Origin: Aldrovandia affinis
Taxonomy: Eukaryota; Chordata; Actinopteri; Notacanthiformes; Halosauridae
Length of the DNA: 64,000 nt
Direction of reading: 5' to 3'
Assembly: GCA_029706075.1 (NCBI GenBank)
Contig: JAINUG010000033.1
Span: 558,001 to 622,000 of the forward strand
Both the position numbers and the translations under genes were made by a program. Below the pieces are notes generated by a model. That model had not been told where the DNA came from, searched no databases, and saw nothing but the letters and a program-made list of their open reading frames with translations. Of this stretch, positions 1 to 11,795 are shown one piece after another. Numbering within the stretch: position 1 is the first letter of the stretch; the number at the start of each line of letters is the position of its first letter.

Positions 1-372
1 AAATTTGCTGTTCACCAACGGTCCCCATCCAACCTGATGGAGCTCAAGTATTTGTGTAAATAAGTTATGGGTGAAAATTGTCATGTCCAGATGTGCAAAG
101 CTGGTAGAGACTTACTCAAACAGACTCACAGCTGTAATTCCAGCTGAAGGTGCTTCTACCAAGTATTAAGTCAAGGGGGGTGAATACTTATGCCTATTAT
201 TATTGCATATTTTTTATTTGTAATTAATTAACAGAAAGCTTTAGAGTTTTTATTTTTTTTATTTTGTGTTTATTTTCAGTGGCAAGAAATTCCAATTAAA
301 TCCATTTTGATTCCATGAATTTAGAAAATAAAATGTGAAAAATGCCAAAGGGGGTGAAGACTTTTTACACCC

Positions 373-376
<4 letters not shown>
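1..376 (+). mobile_element. 3' end of a Tc1-like transposon (truncated at the window edge)
   Basis: The first 63 bases translate in frame 1 to the C-terminal tail of a Tc1-like transposase (KFAVHQRSPSNLMELK...) ending in TAA. This tail is shorter than the family's usual C-terminus, so the copy is probably dead. It is followed by the family's non-coding 3' part, with the motif GGGGGGTGAATACTTATG near 174 and a terminal repeat ending in ACACCCACTG at 376. A second decayed copy of the same family lies at 45.5-46.8 kb and shares the stretch from the C-terminal codons to the GGGGGG motif. The expected TA duplication is obscured because the end runs straight into a TG microsatellite. Confidence 0.8.

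Positions 377-430
<54 letters not shown>
375..430. repeat. Compound (TG)n(TA)n microsatellite
   Basis: About 15 TG units pass directly into about 13 TA units, abutting the transposon end on the left. Confidence 0.95.
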
Positions 431-917
431 GTGCAAATACTACTCTCAGAAATATTTAATGATTCAGATGTCTTAAAATATTTATTGGTCCTGGGGCATC
501 CAAAATAAGGTTGCAGAAGTGCTAATGTTGGAAAAGAGAATATATTGGTGTATATATTTCCAGCTAACTGCATGTTTTTATTACTAGATTCAAAATAACA
601 TTTTACTAAGTTTTACTTTAATTCTGGCAGTAGTTTTAAAGATATGTACAACCCAGAATAAATCACAGTGAATGGAAAACCACAGCAATGAGAGTAACAG
701 TGAAATGTACTGTTTTTTAAAGCATTACAGTAAGTTTCTATTTAGAGACAAAGCTTAAAATCTTATTGAAACCCTCAATATGTGCTGTGTAAATTTCAGG
801 ACATCCAATGACAATGTATTTAATACATGCAGGTAGTAGACCAGTAGAAAAAAATGACCCTAAAAGCCCTGATGCTAAAGATTCGCTGCTATAATAAAAA
901 TTAAGAGATGAGATGAA
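431..917. other. Unassigned AT-rich stretch
   Basis: No coding signal, RNA gene or repeat that I recognise. The short ORFs here are chance ones. Confidence 0.5.
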
Positions 918-1645
918 TGTTTCATTACAATTCATTACTCATTACAATGCGACTTCCAAGAGTGCATTTACATAGCTAGAGATCGCTAGAGCTATTGAAC
1001 AGTAAGTTACAGTCTGTACATTGACATTGCCAACGTGCCTGCTTCAAAACCTGTTATACAAAGGTAAAAAGAGGTTATATGCATTGCGGTGCAGATTAAA
1101 AGGGTGAGTTTTCAGTCTTTTACAGAAGGTAGGAAGAGAATCTTCTGTCCTGAGTGAGAAAGGTCATTCCACCATCTAGGGACCAGGGCAGAGAAGAGGC
1201 TGGGCCGTAGAGAACAGTATGTGGAGAGATGGACAGTTAGCAGGAGGGAGGCCGATTGGAGGGATCTGTAGGGGGTGTAGGGTGTGATCATAGACTGAAG
1301 GTAGGAGGGGGCAGTCCCCCTCGTGGCCCGTTACACCAGCACCAATGACTTGAATTGAATGCGAGCTGCAACTGGGAGCCACTATAGAGTGATGAGGAGT
1401 GGAGTGATCTGTGCAAATTTATGAAGGTTGAACACCAGTCATGCGGCCGCATTCTGGATGAGTTGTAGCGTCTCGATGACACAGGTTGGAAGGCCAGCCA
1501 GTCCAGGCATGTGATGACCTGAACAAGAACGTCTGTGGCCTCTTGGGTGAGGAAAGGGTGGATCCTCCTGATGTTGTGGATGGAGAATCTGCAGGTCTGG
1601 GTGATCGCCGCTATAAAAGGAAGAACACATGGGGCTGTATTCATA
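918..1645 (-). mobile_element. Degraded L2/CR1-like LINE, 3' part with reverse-transcriptase C-terminus
   Basis: Read on the minus strand across several frames, this gives the usual end of a fish L2/CR1-type ORF2: a segment like 'TQTCRFSIHNIRRI', then 'LQLIQNAAA', then residues matching the tail that follows the polymerase domain. Frameshifts and stops break it into pieces (near 1290-1660, 1440-1800 and 1176-1382), so it is a pseudogene. Its minus-strand 3' end (about 918-975) has an AAGTCGC motif followed by imperfect TGTAATG repeats, like the tail of the V-SINE at 25.2 kb. The 5' part, with endonuclease and polymerase palm, is absent. Confidence 0.7.
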
Positions 1646-4329
1646 AAAGCAATCTTGCTCATACTGTGTCTGACTCAAACATCTGAAAATGGAAAGTGGA
1701 GGGAAAACTGAATTTTTTCTCAAAATCACAAAGAAAAACTTAGGCACCCCTCGGGGACACAGTAAAGCAGTGCTTTGAAACATTGATGTTGTGCACCACA
1801 TGACAAGTTTATTGTTTTACTGGGAGAGCATGCAGTGTGGCAAACACTTTCTGCTACAGAGACAATGAGCTTATCATTACATTTATACACATTTATGCTA
1901 AGAATGCTCAACCACTGCTGTAAAAAGCTAGCTGAAGAGTAAATAAATAAACCGCAATTATGCACACTCCGAAATACAAACAGAATATTTTTTGTGAGGT
2001 ATTGAAGTCTGTGCCCAGACTCTGTCCTGTAGGAAAATGCATTGCAGTGTTTATATACACATATAAACAACTCGCTGTCAATGTTACTGTATATGGTCAA
2101 ATAAATTGAAAATATAATTTGCATAAACCATCCCCGATCTCAGGATTTTTGAGATCAATATCAAACACTTGACATGTGCATATTGTTTCTTTGGTTGTAA
2201 CCACAGTAGATTAGTAATTAGGAATATGGAATAATGTTTTTTATGATTCTACACTGTACTGCTAGGACAAATATTAAATATTTTATGTAAGTTAGCCATC
2301 TATCAAAACATACTCTGTTGTATTGCTTATAACCAGTTAACTTTGGGATTCATCTCTACAAATTGACTTTGATTTTGTGTGTTGTAGAAAACCTCAGGAA
2401 TATAAGATGAAAATATGGTAAGCATTATATTATTACATTTTGTTATAATGTAATGTTACATTTTGTTATAGTAATGTTATTAAATTACAAGGTTCTAGTA
2501 CCTTTTTATTTGATCACAAACAACACAGCCAGTAAGCGTTACCATGGTTCCACTGCTGGAGACGATAAAAAACAATCATCCCATTGTCCTTGGTCCTTAG
2601 CCAGCCACAAGAAAATTCCTTCCATTTTCTAGCTGGCTGACTACCAGTCAGTCCTATGCTGTCAGTTCAGCATAAACTAAAAAACAGCAGCAAATAATAT
2701 CATTTTAGTTACAGTTTCTAGCTAAGTAGGTTTGCAAAATGTAATTTTTCCTTGTTATTGTAGTCATGCAGCTATAATTTATGAGTAACCAACAATATAT
2801 TTGTTCTGAAAACATGATAGTTGTATGTTTGTGCTCTCTGCAGGCCATGGTACAATGGAACATGGACAATGGAAATACTATCATGCACAGATGTGAAAAA
2901 ACATAACTGACTGAGGCATAACTGATGAAAGAACTGAATTCAGGCTGACCAAATTCTTTCTCCTGGTTCAAAATATTAATCAAAGGTACTAAATTAACTA
3001 AAGTAACTAATACAACAGTGCCAACTATTATAATTCATTATTTGTTATTATTCATTAAATTAAGTAAATGTAATGGCTCTTTCAGTGAAAATTAGAAGAT
3101 TTTTGGTTAAATTAATCACTACTTACCACCAATGACTGAAGGAACAGCTGACAGCTTGAATATTTGCTGCGCTCTGTGCTGGTCTATTGTCAGTTCTATT
3201 GTCATTCTTCTCTTGGCAGAGTTGAGTGTGAGATATGTAATGTAATTTAATAACAGCAGTGCAATAACAATTGCACGTGTTTATCACTTCACAAATGTCT
3301 TTCCATATCAACACATCAAAGTGCTCCCTTTGTTTGTATTGAACTACTCTAGTATGAAATTAACAGCTCTTGGCCATGGAATAAATATATCAGTGAATTA
3401 TGTAGAAGTATATTTTTGATACGCCCTCCGCTTTGTTCCCCTGTAATCTGTCTCTATTAGTGTGTCCCAGTCTATGAGTAAAACGCATTCTTAATGCTTG
3501 GTGGGCATATTCGCAATGCTGTATAAGCACGTTATTTCATGCTACATTGGGTATTAGTGCGAGCATCACATTAACTGTCGACATCAGAATAAATTAGAGA
3601 GCATAAACTTATCTGGGTCTGATCACAGGTTTGACTTTAGTAAGACTTACATTGTAAACTCTTATAATTGAAAGACATATAAAAATTAGACGGGAAGAGA
3701 TGTAAACATGCTCAAACATTTCAAAGGCCATTAGTGCCTTGTGCCATTTCTTGACCTTCTCCGCTGAGTTTTTTGTAACAGGATGAATCAGACTGCAACA
3801 GATTCAGCAGATTTGCACCTTTTACACATCCTGGGTTGCCTTTCCATATCAGTAGGTCTCCAGCATTCCCATCTGGGACATGACTAAACAGAACAAGGTC
3901 CCGGATGTCCAAAAGTTCATTCAATTCCTCCCCCTTTAATGGCCATGGGAGGATTATAACCATAATCGGGTGTATATCATACATAACACAGTCATCCCAC
4001 AGGTACACTATTGACTATTCATTCTGCAGTCACCTGGGGGGGCTCCAGGGAGCCCACAGGAGATGTAGAAACAGAGCGGAAGAAGGAGATTATACCTCAT
4101 TGGACCAAATCCAAACCTTCCTGTTTGCATTAATGTGCAACACCTCAGATAAGGAAAGATGTTTGCTCCAACTGCTGCTTGCTGCTGCTCGGAGCTTCAC
4201 GCGACCACAGCCACATCAGTGTGATGGAAATGAGGAAAATATTTTGCTGTTGTGTTTCGCCGCATTTGAAATTAATTTGGCTAAATATAACATAATACAT
4301 GTGTCTGTGAACACAGTTCAAAAATACGT
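1646..4329. other. Unassigned intergenic or intronic DNA
   Basis: I find no ORF with family resemblance, no RNA gene and no clear repeat boundary. The longest frames (about 130 codons) are not protein-like. Confidence 0.5.
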
Positions 4330-4356
4330 GCACACACACACACACACACACACACA
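4330..4356. repeat. (CA)n microsatellite
   Basis: An almost pure CA run with one AAC interruption near its right end. Confidence 0.95.
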
Positions 4357-6053
4357 ACACACAATCTATTTATGTCTCTCTCTTTGTCTTTCCCTAAATA
4401 TTAGCTCTTCAACTGAAGTTGCAACACCATACACATCCTACCAAAAGCACAATAAATGATTATTGAATCTGTCTGTTAAAGTGTAATCTCATATGAAGTA
4501 ACTTGATAGAAATCTGACTGTGATAGGCACGGTTAAACTGGAAAATTGCAGGAAAGGGACTTAATAACAAATCTTAAATGACATCTGGAAACAGCTGAGG
4601 AATCCATGTGTCCGAATAGCATTTGTTGGAGGGAATATAAATATCAAGATGTGGATGAGAGTGGGGAGGGGGAGATTTTTTTTTACAGCTTTATTGAGTT
4701 CCACACCCTGTTTGTTTCCTTCCTATTTCAAATGAACCTAAATAGCCAAGACTTTTTTTCCTTCCCTTAAAGTCAAGCCATTTGTACATCTGCAGACAGT
4801 GGGTACGTGCTTCATGGCTTACCAAACAATTGTGGTGTATTGATTTACGCTGTGCTGTTCTACCTTCAGAGACATGCTACTCTTAGCACACAAACATATT
4901 TAAATCAAAGTATTTGAAACCAAATCACAAACACAGAGTAAATTGTATGTTTTAGCACTTTATACACAGACATGTTACAGGACATAGCCAAAACTATGAA
5001 GCAGAACTTGCCTTACAATCATAAGCACCTTGCTATTTTTTAAAACTATTTTTCATTAAATGTATGCTTGGTTATAACCTCTATAATTGCATGTTTCTGT
5101 GTGTCAAAAGTATTTTTTTCACAAGTTCACTGTATGTTTACTAGGGTGTTTTGAACATGAAGCCAGTCTTCCTTGCCTTTGTCAGAATGTTAGGAAGCAG
5201 TACGTTGCAGCGCTGCTTGTGATTTTGAGGAAGGCCTTAATGTGGCTTTATAAATGCTTTAGGCGAATTGTAAAATACCAGTTGAAAATATATTCAAAAC
5301 AGAGTGAGATGTTTAAGTTTTTAAATCTTAGTGAAGACCAAGTCAAAAGTTGTGAAGGCCATCACTATTGAAGATCAGAGACTGGAAAGCTGTCAGATGG
5401 ACTAGATGCCTCTAAGAACAATCTCAAGACTATATTGGTGTGGGATTAATAAAGGATAGTAGTTGATGGTTTAAGGTATGACTTCCCAAATGGGCAGTCC
5501 TGGTAGGTTCCTCAGTAAGCATGCTCATTTTCCATCTTCTTATTGCCTATGGCACCATGAAGAGCAAAGCTGAACAAAGTCACACTATTTTTAAAATATT
5601 TTATCTACTCAGTTTTTTGGGGGTGTCCCATAGGGTGGGCGTCCAGTAGGAACATCAGCATTCATTGGCATTGCAAGAGTTCTCAATTTCAGAGTATCCT
5701 GGTCCGTTGCTCTGCTTATGTTTAAGCATGAGGGCCTGGGTATGTCAAATTTAGTTCTAGAAGATATAATTCACAATTATCTGTATTGCTTATATTTATC
5801 TCATTAAAAAAGTTTGTGTTGGTAAATTGAGCAAGCACAAAGCTATGAGTAGGTACAGTGCACAATAATGCAACCAGAGATCCGATATTCCTTGCTTAGA
5901 AGATCATGTTAAAATAAATACATTAAATTAAATGTATTGATTCACTCAGAGGACTACTTTAGTTCCATATTTGTGATTAGGTGCATACTTGGCTACAATG
6001 TTTCCAGTGACTATCCTGCTGGAGAGGTTCGTGTGAGCCTTATTGTGTGTGTG
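4357..6053. other. Unassigned DNA
   Basis: AT-rich and free of recognisable coding or repeat structure. The 94-codon plus-strand frame near 5.1-5.4 kb has no signal peptide, domain or splice context and is probably chance. Confidence 0.5.
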
Positions 6054-6120
6054 TAGGGCCATTTCTAGCTTTTTGAGGGGCCCTAAGCAAAATATTTGCA
6101 GGCCCCCTTATGTCAAGCTG
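6054..6120 (+). mobile_element. Possible hAT-type transposon end
   Basis: The stretch starts AGGGCCATTTCTAGC and continues with GAGGGGCCCTAAGC. This resembles the CAGGGCC(G/A)... ends of fish hAT elements, as at 18569 and, inverted, at 19660 and 31349. No matching right end or 8-bp duplication was found. Confidence 0.35.
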
Positions 6121-6321
6121 CCCTCTGAGCACTAGCCGGATCTGAATTAAAACACCTATGCATGAATGAGACCAAAAGCTACATTTTTCACCAAATACTT
6201 ATTTTATTGTTAGCAACAAGCTTTTTTTCTGCATTATTATAATGCAATATATTTAGCATTATAATAACGATATCCAAGTCAAGATGATAATTGAAATAAA
6301 AATGAGAAATAATAAACTAAT

Positions 6322-6426
6322 CATAACATCACAAACATTGCTAGAAAACAGATGACAAATATTCATTATTTTTTTTGTCTATTAAATATTTGTCATCTGT
6401 TTTCTAGCAATGTTTGTGATGTTATG
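6322..6426. repeat. Perfect 42-bp inverted repeat (hairpin) with 21-nt loop
   Basis: The left arm 6322-6363 is the exact reverse complement of 6385-6426 over all 42 bases, with an AT-rich loop at 6364-6384. The outer flanks continue to match only weakly. It could be the core of a hairpin MITE (a hAT-like end lies about 270 bp to the left) or a snap-back duplication. A transcript would fold into a stable stem. Confidence 0.9.
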
Positions 6427-9400
6427 TTTATTTAGTTGCTAACCTTTCACTATAAAATATGCATAAAAACACTGTTATGTCCCCCTTGCCTGGTTAATAA
6501 GTGGCTATGATTCCTCACAAAGGAATACACACAACAGCACAAACATGAACAGCAATCATCATGCCATTTATTCAATAAAAAAACACATATTACCATGCAG
6601 TAGTTACAGCAACATGACATCTTATCACAATCACTAGAACATTTCCACTGCAAACTATTGTTCCATTAGACTGGTATTAAAATACATTTTCCCCATTTCG
6701 AAGACTCTGCTACCATCGACCACATGCAATAGTATCAGATAATTCTGTCAGAGAACTGTTCCACTGCTTATTGAGGACAGTGAGGTGAGCTGTAAATGCA
6801 GTTTATCAACAGCACAAACCTGAAAAACTGAAATAGTACAGCAAAGAAATAAATTAAAATCAAAGAGAAATAAAAAAATCAATTAATACTTTTTAGAAGA
6901 AATGAATAAATAAACGTAATGCATTCATTTTAATTAGGGGGAAAATCACCGCAGGTATATTCGCCTGGATCTGAATGAATAGGCCTTTTCTTTGCTCCAA
7001 ATTGGATAAGGGGTGTAGGGCAAGCACAACATATCTGCTGAATGAGACTGCTTTCCCCAAGTTCATGTCAAGTTCTGTTTTTATTTGCATGGTTGGGTTG
7101 GTTGCTTCAGATTCCTTTTTCTTTGCTATAATCGTTCTAATTATGTGAAACAAGACAACATTACCTCCTTTAGCTCAGGTGAGGTCGAAACGCAAAGTCT
7201 TCTGGGCCCTTTCTAGAATAACAATGGAGGGGTAATGTTTTATGCATTTGTGCTTATGATCAGTAAGTTAATAAGGACTTTCTTTTTTCTTATTTATTTT
7301 CTTATTTCTTGGTTGTTGGTTGAGATTTTGTATAAACATTATATTGCATGGGTGATGTCATGGGTATGTGACTTTTGCAAGCTGGGATGTTTTTCTTTCT
7401 TTCCAGGAATAGGAGCAAAATCCACTCAGTGATCTCAACTCATTCTATCCATATGAACCATATGCAGTTTGACATAGCATAGCTTGCTTGTCTCTCCAGA
7501 TGAAGATATTAATGTGCAATGAAGTACTTTTAATCTGACGTCTGGGATGCAAGCAAGTTACTTAGTAATTAATTGTTTGTGAATCTTGTTTGAAACCATT
7601 TCCAAAGTCTCTGATGATCCATCAGCCTTTCACCTTGCTAACCTCTGTACTTGCGCAAGGAGTCTAAGCCTCACCTTTGTAAAAGGACGCCCCTTTTTTA
7701 AACAGGACCAGAGGTTACTTTTCTATGGCTTTGTGTGTAGCTAGTTAACCTTGATTTGTTATGCATGTTGTTTGTTAGAACTGTGTGTAGTATTTGAACT
7801 TGCTGAGCACCATATTTTACAAGTGCCTTTCCTACATTGTTTAGGTAGTGCCCTGCTACATCAAGGGCAGTGAGATACACTCTTTTATTTACAGGTAGCC
7901 ACAGTTTATTCTTACATTTTAGTTGACTGTTTCCATTATGTGGTGTGGCTTATGTCTGTTTCTCTGAATGCATTGCATAGTTTTAATCTGCTTTGTTTTC
8001 TTGTGCGTTTTCTGAGTTTATTGTAAATGTTTAATTCACTAATTGTGACATTTTCACATACCTTGATTAACAGTGTTTTCAGAGCTCCCTTTTCCCCTGA
8101 AGAGATAACATACCATATTATATTGGTACTCAAATTAATGCAGCTAGATTTTTCACAGACATTTATTGAAATAATTCATGCATTTGCTTGAATCTATGTT
8201 GTTGTGTTTGTTTAAAATACAGTGTGTTAATAGGTCCAAATTAAAGCTAATCAAAATTGAAATTATACTTATTTAGAATTTAGAGTTATATTCACCATAG
8301 AGTAGATTACTTTAGCAGCAACATCTAAATAAATATTTTAGCGCCTGTCACAATTTGTGATACAGATTACTGGTTGTAGAAACGCTACTTGTCTGTAGAA
8401 CAATATCAGTAATATGATAGTTTTAAATGTGTTGTATTTTTTCAAACATCTGAGATCATGGAAATCAGGCATAACACTGTAAATAGGCAGAGGAGACTGT
8501 AGTTAAGAAAAGTATTCTAACATAAAATGTATGTATACCATGACAACAACTCCAAGTACTCTTATGGGGGTGTAAATATAAATTAAATTGAAGTTAAGGT
8601 GGTGAAATCACATGCACATTATACAGGTGGACAATTTAGCTTATGTTTCTGGATCTCAAAGCAAGGTTGCTATGGAGGTGATTCTCACCTATGAATTACA
8701 TTTCCTTCTCCTGTATACAACTCACAATGCCAGATGGCACACGTTGATGAGTAACTACATCACTACCGAATGAGTAACTTAAAAAAAAGAGTGTTCCCCT
8801 TTCACTTTCTCTCTCTGTCTCTCTCCCTCGCACACACACAAAATGCACACAAACACTACTGTAAATGCACGCTCTATGGGAATTCCTCCTGTAATTTCCA
8901 TTTTGTTTCTGAATGGAATGCATCAATCTGAACTCCACCACCTGCAAAGCTATGATAAACGTGATTTAGATTCGGGCTCCCAGCAAACCGTTTTACTACG
9001 TGGATATGTGTGCACATTTTCGATGGAAGACATAAAAAAACAATACAAAAGCATTAGGAATTGCTTTTGTGTAATGGGTACCCACGCCCTCATGGTATCA
9101 TTGCTATTATTATTATATTCTCTTGCCTTTCAAGTATTATTGTATATTACAACCTCTTTCACTCAATTGTATACCTTTAAAAAGAGAAATGTTCTTATAG
9201 ATAACAAATTAGAATACATTTAAGTAGGAAAATATGTATTACTTACGTCTAGAATTGAAAGACAACGTTATCAATTATGTGCCATTAGAATGTCTATTAC
9301 AGGTTACATAAGAGACAGAAAAAAGTGTGTGTGTCCTGCGGATGTCTGTATGAGGATTTCATTGAGCACTGCAAGGTTTATCTACGGATCTTCCGTCTGC

Positions 9401-9836
9401 ATATTAATTACAAATATATTGCACCACCTTAGGTGAAGAGGCACGTGAATATGAATAACATAATCAATTATGATGTTTCACAAAGACGAATTTCTAATAC
9501 TGATATTTAATCGATAATTTCCTGTATGATGCTGATGGATGAAAACGTGTCTGAAAGTTAATGTCCTTCTATGCCAGGGGTATATTCAGAGCAGATTGGA
9601 AAGGGATTCTGTGGCCCAAAGGCAAAAGTGGCCGTAAATCTCACATTTCCATTAAATGGGGAGGATACACTCCTGATATTCTCTTTCAGCCGGGCCCTGA
9701 GATGTGCTGAGGAGGGAAAGTGTTATATCCCATCTGGGTTAGATTTAGGCAACATCTGCTGGCCGTCCTCATTCTCGCTACCGCATGGCCAGAATACCAT
9801 TAGCAACCCGCTGCTCTCCCCAGAACCCCTCTCTTC

Positions 9837-9843
<7 letters not shown>
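6427..9843. other. Unassigned DNA
   Basis: No gene or complete element is recognised. A short CT/CA-rich stretch lies near 8810-8840. An imperfect inverted repeat of roughly 80 bp (ACATTACCTCC ... GGAGGGGTAATGT) spans about 7158-7236. The part from about 9545 to 9840 is less AT-rich and looks like possible conserved non-coding DNA, but that is impression only. Confidence 0.45.
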
Positions 9844-9886
<43 letters not shown>

Positions 9887-9888
9887 TC

Positions 9889-9930
<42 letters not shown>
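9844..9930. repeat. (CT)n microsatellite
   Basis: About 85 bp of CT dinucleotides with occasional CCC interruptions. The apparent Ser/Leu-rich or Arg/Glu-rich ORFs across it are artefacts of the repeat. Confidence 0.95.
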
Positions 9931-10608
9931 TGCTCCCTCTCCCCTGCCTCCCTCCTCTCTAGGCTAATTTCCTTTTGAGATTTAAACTTAATGAGGAATG
10001 TCACAGGGTATCTTTCTGTTTCATGTATGGCACCACGTCTGTATCCGAGGTGCACTCTCTCTCTCGCCTCACTCTTTTGTGATCATCCACTAACCTTGGC
10101 GATTCCAAGCCATAATTCTGATAAGCATATATTTGCATAGTGTCTTATCACTGGAAGGCTTCAGTCCGATCTCCTTTCAATATCCCCAAGGTACTCCCTA
10201 CAGCAGTCACAGGGTTCCTGATACTTTGAGACGGTACTTGATGGTGGCACCTTATTTGTGGTCTTTGTCCACAATGTCCTCGCTGGCACCTCAAATTTAA
10301 ATAAGGAAAATATTGCTTATTATGATAATAAGAATGTTTGTAGCTGGACCACATTGAAAACAAGAGAGGTGCAAAGTGTTTTAAAAGTTATACAAGTTCA
10401 TTATACATAAAAGTAATAAACACAATTTTTCCAGGGATTACACACTATGTCCTGCCTTCAATCAACATTTGCCCTCAAATTTGACTGGCAATTATAATTA
10501 TAAGTATTAATTGTGTTACATTGTTGTGTTACAACGCAAACAACTCTAATGCTTCCATTTATTTATAAGTTAAGGACACATTTTAATTGAAGACAGGTCT
10601 ATGTGTTT
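9931..10608. other. Unassigned DNA
   Basis: No recognisable feature before the SINE target duplication. Confidence 0.5.
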
Positions 10609-10627
10609 AAAAGAATACCAGTGATAA

Positions 10628-10977
10628 GGCCTCCCGGGTGGTCTAGTGGTTACAATGTCCGACGCTGGCCACTGAAACAGTTTTGGCTCTGGCCGGGAGT
10701 GCCACTAGGGGGCGGGGATTGGCTGTCCGCCCCAGGGAGGGGGGAAGGAAGCCGACATGACTTTGCTGCGTATAGGCGTGGCTCCAATGTACCGGAAAAA
10801 TAGTCGACAGCTCTGCGAATGCCAACGTGGAGGAGGCAGCACATCGCTTGGTCATGGCCAGTCTCGGGGCTACGGCAGCAAACTCACAATATGAGGGGGT
10901 GATTGACATGAAAAAGAGAGGGTGTAATTGGGTTCTAAATGGGGAAAGAATATCAGAAACAATAGATCAAAAAAGAA
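10628..10977 (+). mobile_element. tRNA-headed SINE with intact target-site duplication
   Basis: The 5' head carries a tRNA-Glu-like A box (GTGGTCTAGTGGTTA). The body has GCTCTGGCCGGGAG and CTGTCCGCCCCAGGGAGG, shared with copies at 29.3 kb and (minus strand) 30.7-31.2 kb. The insert is flanked by near-identical duplications of about 18 bp: AAAGAATACCAGTGATAAG (ending 10627) and AAAGAATACCAGCGATAGG (from about 10978). The 3' end is A-rich. The B box region is diverged, so this copy is probably inactive. Confidence 0.85.
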
Positions 10978-10995
10978 AAAGAATACCAGCGATAG

Positions 10996-11639
10996 GACTT
11001 TTTATGACAGATTCTGACAAATGTGGATTGATTATCTAATTAAGAGCACCCATCTTTGTCACAAAACAATTTAAAAAAAAGTTGGGACTAGCTTGCCTAA
11101 CTTGCCATTGCTTAATGTTGAATTTGAACGACAGATGTAATTGAAAACTCATGCCAGTAATTAAGAATCCCTTTATTCTATCAATGTAGTTGTGCATTAA
11201 AATTGCAAAGGCTTTCCACAGTTCGGAATCAATTGTGATCCTTATGATGTCTATGATCTTGAATTAATCTCCAGCTATTTTCACCATCACTCCCTTCACC
11301 ATTTTTAGGGTCAGAGCAACGCCCCAAGGAAAGTGGATGCAGCAGGTACAACATAAGAAAGATGTTCATTACACACATACATGGTTCCTTGCCTTAAACA
11401 AGGGCTGCTTGCAGTAGATTTCCTCCAGTAGCTCATGGTGTGCCAAACTCCTGACCTCTTGGCTGTTGTGAAGGGGGAAACAGCAGTACAGGGAGTCTGT
11501 CGTCCAGCATTCTGTGCTTCCAAGGGCAGCACAGTGTTGGAGATGCTCATCATGTGTCTCCCCTGAGTTACCTGTGTGCTGGACTCAGGGGTGCTTTTGG
11601 GATGGATACAGTGACCAGAAGATTCCCCCTGGATTTCTC
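10996..11639. other. Unassigned DNA
   Basis: No recognisable gene or repeat. Confidence 0.45.
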
Positions 11640-11795
11640 TGATGGTTTGTGTCCTGGTAAAAATCCCCCAAATACTGCCTCTCTACATCTGGCCACCTAA
11701 TCATAAATCCCCATCTGTCCCACTTTGATTCCCCTCACAACAAAAGACAATTCTCAGTTGGCCTACCTGATCAAATAAAGGTGAGTAATAATAAT
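11640..11795 (+). mobile_element. Fragment of a SINE/LINE 3' region
   Basis: It contains CACCTAATCATAAATCCCC and ends near a short ATAATAATA tail. It resembles the 3' part of the degraded SINE-like repeat at 28.9-29.3 kb, which has CACCTAATCATCCC. No head or duplication is visible. Confidence 0.35.

Noticed and set aside
3905-4459. 184-codon plus-strand ORF
   Set aside because: No domain, no splice context, ends in a CA microsatellite; the composition is not protein-like.
9571-10055. Long Ser/Leu-rich and Arg/Glu-rich ORFs on both strands
   Set aside because: They are translations of the (CT)n microsatellite; no family residues outside it.
10626-10700. Functional tRNA-Glu gene
   Set aside because: The A box is tRNA-like but the acceptor stem and B box are not kept, and the tRNA-like part continues into a SINE body with target duplications.
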